Positions 3,401-5,211 of a DNA stretch of 5,211 nucleotides are shown here, in pieces. The stretch covers positions 1 to 5,211 of the forward strand of contig QILU01000017.1 in the NCBI GenBank assembly GCA_003233475.1, read 5' to 3'. Numbering within the stretch: the first letter of the stretch is position 1; the number at the start of each line of letters is the position of its first letter. The notes beneath the pieces are model-generated. The model was not told where the DNA came from, did no database searches, and saw nothing but the letters and a program-made list of their open reading frames with translations. The position numbers and the translations under genes were made by a program. The DNA is from Ahrensia sp. Its GTDB lineage: Bacteria > Pseudomonadota > Alphaproteobacteria > Rhizobiales > Rhizobiaceae.

Positions 3401-5211
3401 AAATCAGGTGAGTGTTCTGTCTGCCAATTCAGCGGTGGTTCAACTGAACTTCTCCGTTGATAATATCGACGACCCGGTAACCGCAAACGATGATATTTAT
3501 ACCACCTATGCGGGCCAGACGGTTGTTTTGAACCCGCTGGAGAATGACGATGTTCCCGATGGCGGGCCGCAAATTACTCAAGTCGACGGACAGGCAATTT
3601 CTCCCACCCAAACGATCACCCTTACGAGCGGCGCGGGCACCGTAACCTTAAACGTTGATGGTACGCTGACTTTCATTGGAGCCGCTAATCTCGCCGGGCA
3701 GGAAATCTTTTCTTACGTATTGCAGGATGTGGATGGCAGCACCGATACCGCCAACATCACCATCAATGCCCCCACATGGACAATCACCGGGGATGCGAGC
3801 GTCGCTGAGGGCGCAGCCGCCAGTTACACCATCACCCTGGACGCGGTGCCGATCATGGGCACCCCTATTTCGGTTGATATTTCTGCGATCAATGTGGATA
3901 CAACCTCCGGCGATTACGCCGATGTGGCCGCCGCTGTGCAGGCCGCTGCCGATGCGTCGCCATATTTTACTTTTGATGGCACAACGCTCACTTATTCGGG
4001 CGATTACAATTCTCAGAGCCTGCCCGGATCAAATTTCCAGGATATTTCGGGCGATCCGGGTGCCACCGCCCTGGGCATCGGCCTGTTCGACCCCACCCTT
4101 GTAGGCGTGGGGTTCGACTTTGATTTTTATGGTCAGACTTATAATGATTTATATGTTAGTGATTTCGGTATCCTGACATTTGGCGGCGCGTCACCAGGCG
4201 GTGCCCCCGCCTATACCAATACCAGCTTTGCCACTTCGACATTGGCAAATTTACCAGCCATTGCTCCGTTTTGGGATGTTATCGGTATGAACCAGTCCAA
4301 TAGTGACGATGTTTATACCATGACCCAGGGAGTTCCCGGTCAACGGGAATTTATTGTTCAATATAATGATGTTGTTATATTTTTTAACAACAATGCGGCC
4401 CAGACGCTCACCTTCCAGGTGGTGTTACGCGAAGGCAGCAATGAAATTGAATTCCGTTACGACGATGTGACACTGACCAGTGGCACCTACAACCAGGGCA
4501 ACAGCGCCACCGTGGGCATTAGTGATGGTACCGGCGACCGTTTTGAGCAATTCTCGTTCAACTCAGCCTCCCTGGCCGACAACACAAGAATTGTTTTTGG
4601 CCCGCAAAACAATCCGGCAAACCAGACCCTGTCATTCTCAATTGCCGCCAATGCCGATGGTGATTTTGAAGGCCCGGAAGATTATCAGATTGCCCTGACA
4701 AATGCCGGAAACTCATTCGTTGAGTCCGCGTCCGACGATGTCACTACCACAATCACCGACGTTAATCTCCCGCCCACAACCACGGTTCCGGTAACCGGAG
4801 GTACGCCGATTCTCGCCACCACAACCCCTGAAGACACGGCGCTCGTATTTAATACGGCAAACGGCAATGCAATTACTGTTGGCGACCCGGACGGGGATGC
4901 AATGACGGTCACTTTAACCGTGACCAACGGAACAATGAGTGTGGCTTTCGGCAGTGGTGCCACCGTTACCACTGATGGCACGGCCAATGTCACCATCAGC
5001 GGAACCCAGGCACAAATCAACGCCGCCCTTGAAGGCCTGAGTTACAATAACACTCCCGATTATAACGGCCCGGCGCTGCTAACCGTGCTGACCGACGACA
5101 ATGAAGGCCAGCCCAATTCCACTCTGACCAACACGATCGATATTTCGGTTACCCCTGTCGTCGATATAACCGATGACGCGGTGACCACCAACGAAGATAC
5201 CGCCATTACAT
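477..5211 (+). CDS. Giant LEPR-XLL/DUF4347 cadherin-like surface adhesin (5' part)
   Basis: The frame is open for 1578 codons and continues past the window. No classical signal peptide is seen: the N-terminus is short and basic (MLSAFGKVFKRGK), followed by LEPRILLDAA, a DUF4347 domain, an unassigned beta-rich module and at least eight Ig/cadherin/Calx-beta/nidogen-like modules. This order is typical of very large exported adhesins of Gram-negative bacteria, usually secreted by a type I system through a C-terminal signal, which would lie outside the window. The expected role is attachment or biofilm formation at the cell surface, with many Asp-rich loops suggesting calcium-stiffened modules. 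No RTX nonapeptide repeats are seen in this part. After residue 221 there is no Lys, and the whole visible protein has one Cys (186). The ATG at 471 is in frame but too close to the Shine-Dalgarno sequence. The adhesin class is well supported; ligand and secretion route are inference. Confidence 0.93.
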   Translation, partial: MLSAFGKVFKRGKTSVEVPKADKPLMRVLEPRILLDAAGAETVSDMADLSVHSEFADANEQANALLDTDNLPDEGNVPAPERDLSREVVFIDGSVEEIGKLLSELDPDVEVHILDLQSDGVEQIADILEGREDISAVHIFSHGGQGFLNLGTAQLSSDTITTTYVEALTRIGASLSEDGDILIYGCEFAAGEVGNTAAAQLAAVTGADVAASDDITGAAEKGGDWDLEVVQGEIEARAMEPMGFQGILGVFELGTVDAPTVTYVNEFTPAGAPQFGPVGTVGTVAVWTNAGTVDDGINPPISVDVVATVTAVTNAAEIFVGFGTRAVDEGTPTDDTVDDFRVYVHNSSSTGFNNGNTGSATVVWEIFISGTNQTVQASLGEVSFTTADIDGTAPGTVTTRETLSAALADLSSYTVQAGTSLNVSNDGTNIRATGSANQDSEQTSWVQYAWDTVNQLTLTYETRTPYAYYNHDGDGDLVFTNPETAFATGIDLDDNDSSGATGSNYQTIYYSNGTGGAPVEIADGDISVTNANSTASSATVILSNAFAGDVLNVDTATLASIGITASVDTSVPGIITVTMVGNTSAQDYQTAIQSITFSNSLITFDQTPRSIDVQVFDGAFASGIANTAITFGTIINQPTAIRDLYVGDEDTTISTTAAGGLLANDVDPQNDPLTVISAIDGNGVVIPVNAVGAPSPVTHTMPSGAILTLYADGSFDYSPATDYSGVEFFNYTIDDGNGFTSQSYASINIRGVADAPNVPVGLTAAVSDEDQSTNAVDVTTTQGDTDGSETLRYNISNIPAGLTVTDGTRQFTSTGTGDIAYLDGWDLTNIFITRPAIDDHSDIDIVVALTVESTEPNGSTTSATEDVTFLVAAVADAPNISTTAGNSGPSAMMNISPLVSAVPVDSDGSEEITEYQFSNIPAGATFFISGVPQTPVAGVVTVAAADFAALRLQTPVALGNYTVDVMAVASEVNAENQVSVLSANSAVVQLNFSVDNIDDPVTANDDIYTTYAGQTVVLNPLENDDVPDGGPQITQVDGQAISPTQTITLTSGAGTVTLNVDGTLTFIGAANLAGQEIFSYVLQDVDGSTDTANITINAPTWTITGDASVAEGAAASYTITLDAVPIMGTPISVDISAINVDTTSGDYADVAAAVQAAADASPYFTFDGTTLTYSGDYNSQSLPGSNFQDISGDPGATALGIGLFDPTLVGVGFDFDFYGQTYNDLYVSDFGILTFGGASPGGAPAYTNTSFATSTLANLPAIAPFWDVIGMNQSNSDDVYTMTQGVPGQREFIVQYNDVVIFFNNNAAQTLTFQVVLREGSNEIEFRYDDVTLTSGTYNQGNSATVGISDGTGDRFEQFSFNSASLADNTRIVFGPQNNPANQTLSFSIAANADGDFEGPEDYQIALTNAGNSFVESASDDVTTTITDVNLPPTTTVPVTGGTPILATTTPEDTALVFNTANGNAITVGDPDGDAMTVTLTVTNGTMSVAFGSGATVTTDGTANVTISGTQAQINAALEGLSYNNTPDYNGPALLTVLTDDNEGQPNSTLTNTIDISVTPVVDITDDAVTTNEDTAIT
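561..590 (+). other. LEPR-XLL motif
   Basis: Residues 29-38 read LEPRILLDAA, followed by G39. This short element marks the N-terminus of many giant proteobacterial surface proteins and is preceded here by a Lys/Arg-rich tail. Its function is not established; a role in export or in retention in the secretion channel is plausible. The AAG at 37-39 recalls the di-alanine site cut by LapG proteases in LapA-type adhesins, but the residue before it is Asp, so that link is weak. Confidence 0.8.
738..1166 (+). other. DUF4347 domain with caspase-like His/Cys pair
   Basis: Residues about 88-230. Hallmarks in order: an initial strand VVFIDG (88-93), HIFSHGG (138-144), DILIYGCEFA around C186, TGADVAAS (205-212) and GGDWDLE ending near 228. 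This matches the DUF4347 family, which sits at the N-terminus of many large cadherin-like adhesins. The strand-HG ... strand-GC arrangement with 44 residues between H142 and C186 is what clan CD cysteine peptidases (caspases, gingipains) and CHAT domains show. Peptidase activity is inference; the family assignment is firm. Confidence 0.88.
1224..1931 (+). other. Unassigned beta-rich module with Asp-rich loop
   Basis: Residues about 250-485, between DUF4347 and the first tandem Ig-like module. The composition is Thr/Val/Asn-rich and beta-like. Visible landmarks are VVWEIFISG (362-370), the acidic turn ADIDG (387-391), two Trp in a YAWDTV context (about 446-455) and the calcium-loop-like NHDGDGD (470-476). 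I do not recognise a family with confidence. The W-x-I-F ... DIDG layout resembles lectin-like or choice-of-anchor-type beta-sandwiches. It may be two domains. Confidence 0.5.
1947..2372 (+). other. Ig/cadherin-like adhesin module 1
   Basis: Residues about 491-632. The pattern of a Leu-Asp-rich opening, a GSNYQT-type stretch, an ISVTNANST turn, FAGDVLNV, a DYQTAIQSITF segment and a closing IDVQVFDG strand is a recurrent beta-sandwich repeat in bacterial giant adhesins. It follows the unassigned module directly and begins the tandem stalk. Confidence 0.72.
2388..2744 (+). other. Cadherin-like module 2 (LLANDVD type)
   Basis: Residues about 638-756. It has the classic bacterial cadherin-like signature: EDT near 649-651, LLANDVD (661-667) with D671, DGSFDYSP, and the closing YTIDDGNG (731-738). 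The Asp residues at module edges are typical calcium ligands. It ends in the linker VADAPN. Confidence 0.85.
2736..3104 (+). other. Ig-like module 3 (DTDGSE type)
   Basis: Residues about 754-876. GDTDGSETL (783-791) followed by ISNIPAGLTV (IPAG at 798-801) and a late acidic DDHSDIDI stretch is a module common in secreted bacterial adhesins. It starts and ends with the linker ADAPN, shared with the next module. Confidence 0.78.
3102..3476 (+). other. Ig-like module 4 (DSDGSE type)
   Basis: Residues about 876-1000. This is a diverged copy of module 3: DSDGSEE (905-911) and SNIPAGATF (IPAG at 920-923), with the same ADAPN opening. The shared linker and core indicate an ancient tandem duplication; between the conserved motifs the protein sequence has diverged widely. 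Confidence 0.75.
3468..3773 (+). other. Cadherin-like module 5 (LENDD type)
   Basis: Residues about 998-1099. Opening NDDIYTTYAGQ, then LNPLENDD (1018-1025), DGTLTFIG and a closing FSYVLQDVDGSTDTANITI strand. It is the same general fold as module 2 but shorter. Confidence 0.78.
3774..4001 (+). other. Calx-beta-like module, N-terminal half
   Basis: Residues 1100-1175: the opening strands WTITGDASVAEGAAASYTI (E1111-G1112 is the usual EG pair), then a DISAINVDTTSGDYADV stretch and FDGTTLTYSG. The expected next strands and the Glu/Asp-rich turn do not follow. They appear about 207 residues later, after a nidogen-like domain. Confidence 0.7.
4002..4622 (+). other. Nidogen-like domain inserted in the Calx-beta module
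   Basis: Residues about 1176-1382. Landmarks: GFDFDFYGQTYNDLYVSDFG then ILTFGG (from 1212), the IAPFWD strand (1262-1267), FIVQYNDV (1292-1299), NEIEFRYDDV (1322-1331), GNSATVGISDGTG and a final strand TRIVFG. This order (initial FYG strand, APFW, F-V-Q-Y/W-N, I-E-F-R-Y, A-V-G-I) is that of bacterial nidogen-extracellular-like domains. A role in binding or matrix contact is inferred from the family. Confidence 0.72.
4623..4766 (+). other. Calx-beta-like module, C-terminal half
   Basis: Residues 1383-1430: QTLSFSIAANADGDFEGPEDYQIALTNAG (E1398, E1401, D1402, Y1403) and the closing TTTITDVN. This is the canonical second half of a Calx-beta module (D-x-x-x-EGPEDY, then a terminal T-I-T-D strand). 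It completes the half found before the nidogen-like insert. Confidence 0.72.
4767..5156 (+). other. Cadherin-like module 7
   Basis: Residues about 1431-1560. EDTALVF (1452-1458), GDPDGDAMTVTL (1469-1480), a TNGTMSV turn, the helix-like QAQINAALEGLSY and a closing DYNGPALLTVLTDDNEG strand. This is one of the commonest stalk repeats of large bacterial adhesins; several more copies may follow beyond the window. Confidence 0.78.
5160..5211 (+). other. Start of a further cadherin-like module, cut by the window
   Basis: The last residues (1562-1578) read VDITDDAVTTNEDTAIT, the usual opening of another cadherin-like repeat, in which an NDxD-type motif would normally come next. The coding sequence therefore continues. 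Confidence 0.7.

Noticed and set aside
477..5211. RTX GGxGxDxx calcium-binding nonapeptide repeats or a C-terminal type I secretion signal.
   Set aside because: Looked for throughout the visible frame and not found. They would be expected near the C-terminus, outside this window.
1..5211. CRISPR arrays, insertion sequences, tRNA or rRNA genes.
   Set aside because: No spaced exact repeats, terminal inverted repeats with a transposase, or RNA-gene hallmarks were seen. The repeated protein modules are too diverged at DNA level to count as DNA repeats.

Overview
The window holds the 5' part of one very large protein gene plus the intergenic DNA in front of it. From 477 to the right edge (5211) the + strand is a single uninterrupted reading frame of 1578 complete codons with no stop, so the gene runs off the window. 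It encodes a giant, acidic, repeat-built surface protein of the LEPR-XLL / DUF4347 / cadherin-like adhesin type. Such proteins are found in Gram-negative bacteria and are usually exported by type I secretion. The LEPR-type N-terminus, a TTAA-N7-TTAACC box matching the CtrA consensus, and moderate GC with AT-rich regulatory DNA point to an alphaproteobacterium. Genus cannot be told from the sequence.

Layout. Bases 1-123: short open stretches in two frames but nothing recognisable. 124-198: a well-placed ribosome binding site and a 24-codon ORF for a single-span hydrophobic micropeptide. 199-470: AT-rich control region holding a palindromic CtrA-like box, two further TTAACC half-sites, a direct repeat of GGATTCC, a weak sigma-70-like promoter candidate and a 7-bp hairpin abutting the Shine-Dalgarno sequence. 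477 onward: the adhesin.

Adhesin architecture (residue 1 = Met at 477): short basic N-terminus with LEPRILLDAA (29-38); DUF4347 domain (about 88-230) with a His-Gly / Gly-Cys pair resembling clan CD cysteine peptidases; an unassigned beta-rich module (about 250-485); then a string of about 100-140-residue Ig/cadherin-like beta-sandwich modules. Among these is a Calx-beta-like module (1100-1430) that appears split by a roughly 207-residue nidogen-like domain. The protein breaks off at the start of another cadherin-like repeat. The likely picture is a long fibre whose basic N-terminus and DUF4347 head are followed by an adhesive stalk, with the C-terminal secretion signal lying beyond the window. 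No transporter genes, RNA genes, mobile elements or CRISPR are visible.

Most notable for follow-up: the nested Calx-beta/nidogen arrangement; the only cysteine in 1578 residues being the putative catalytic one; the complete absence of lysine after residue 221; and the CtrA-type box upstream.
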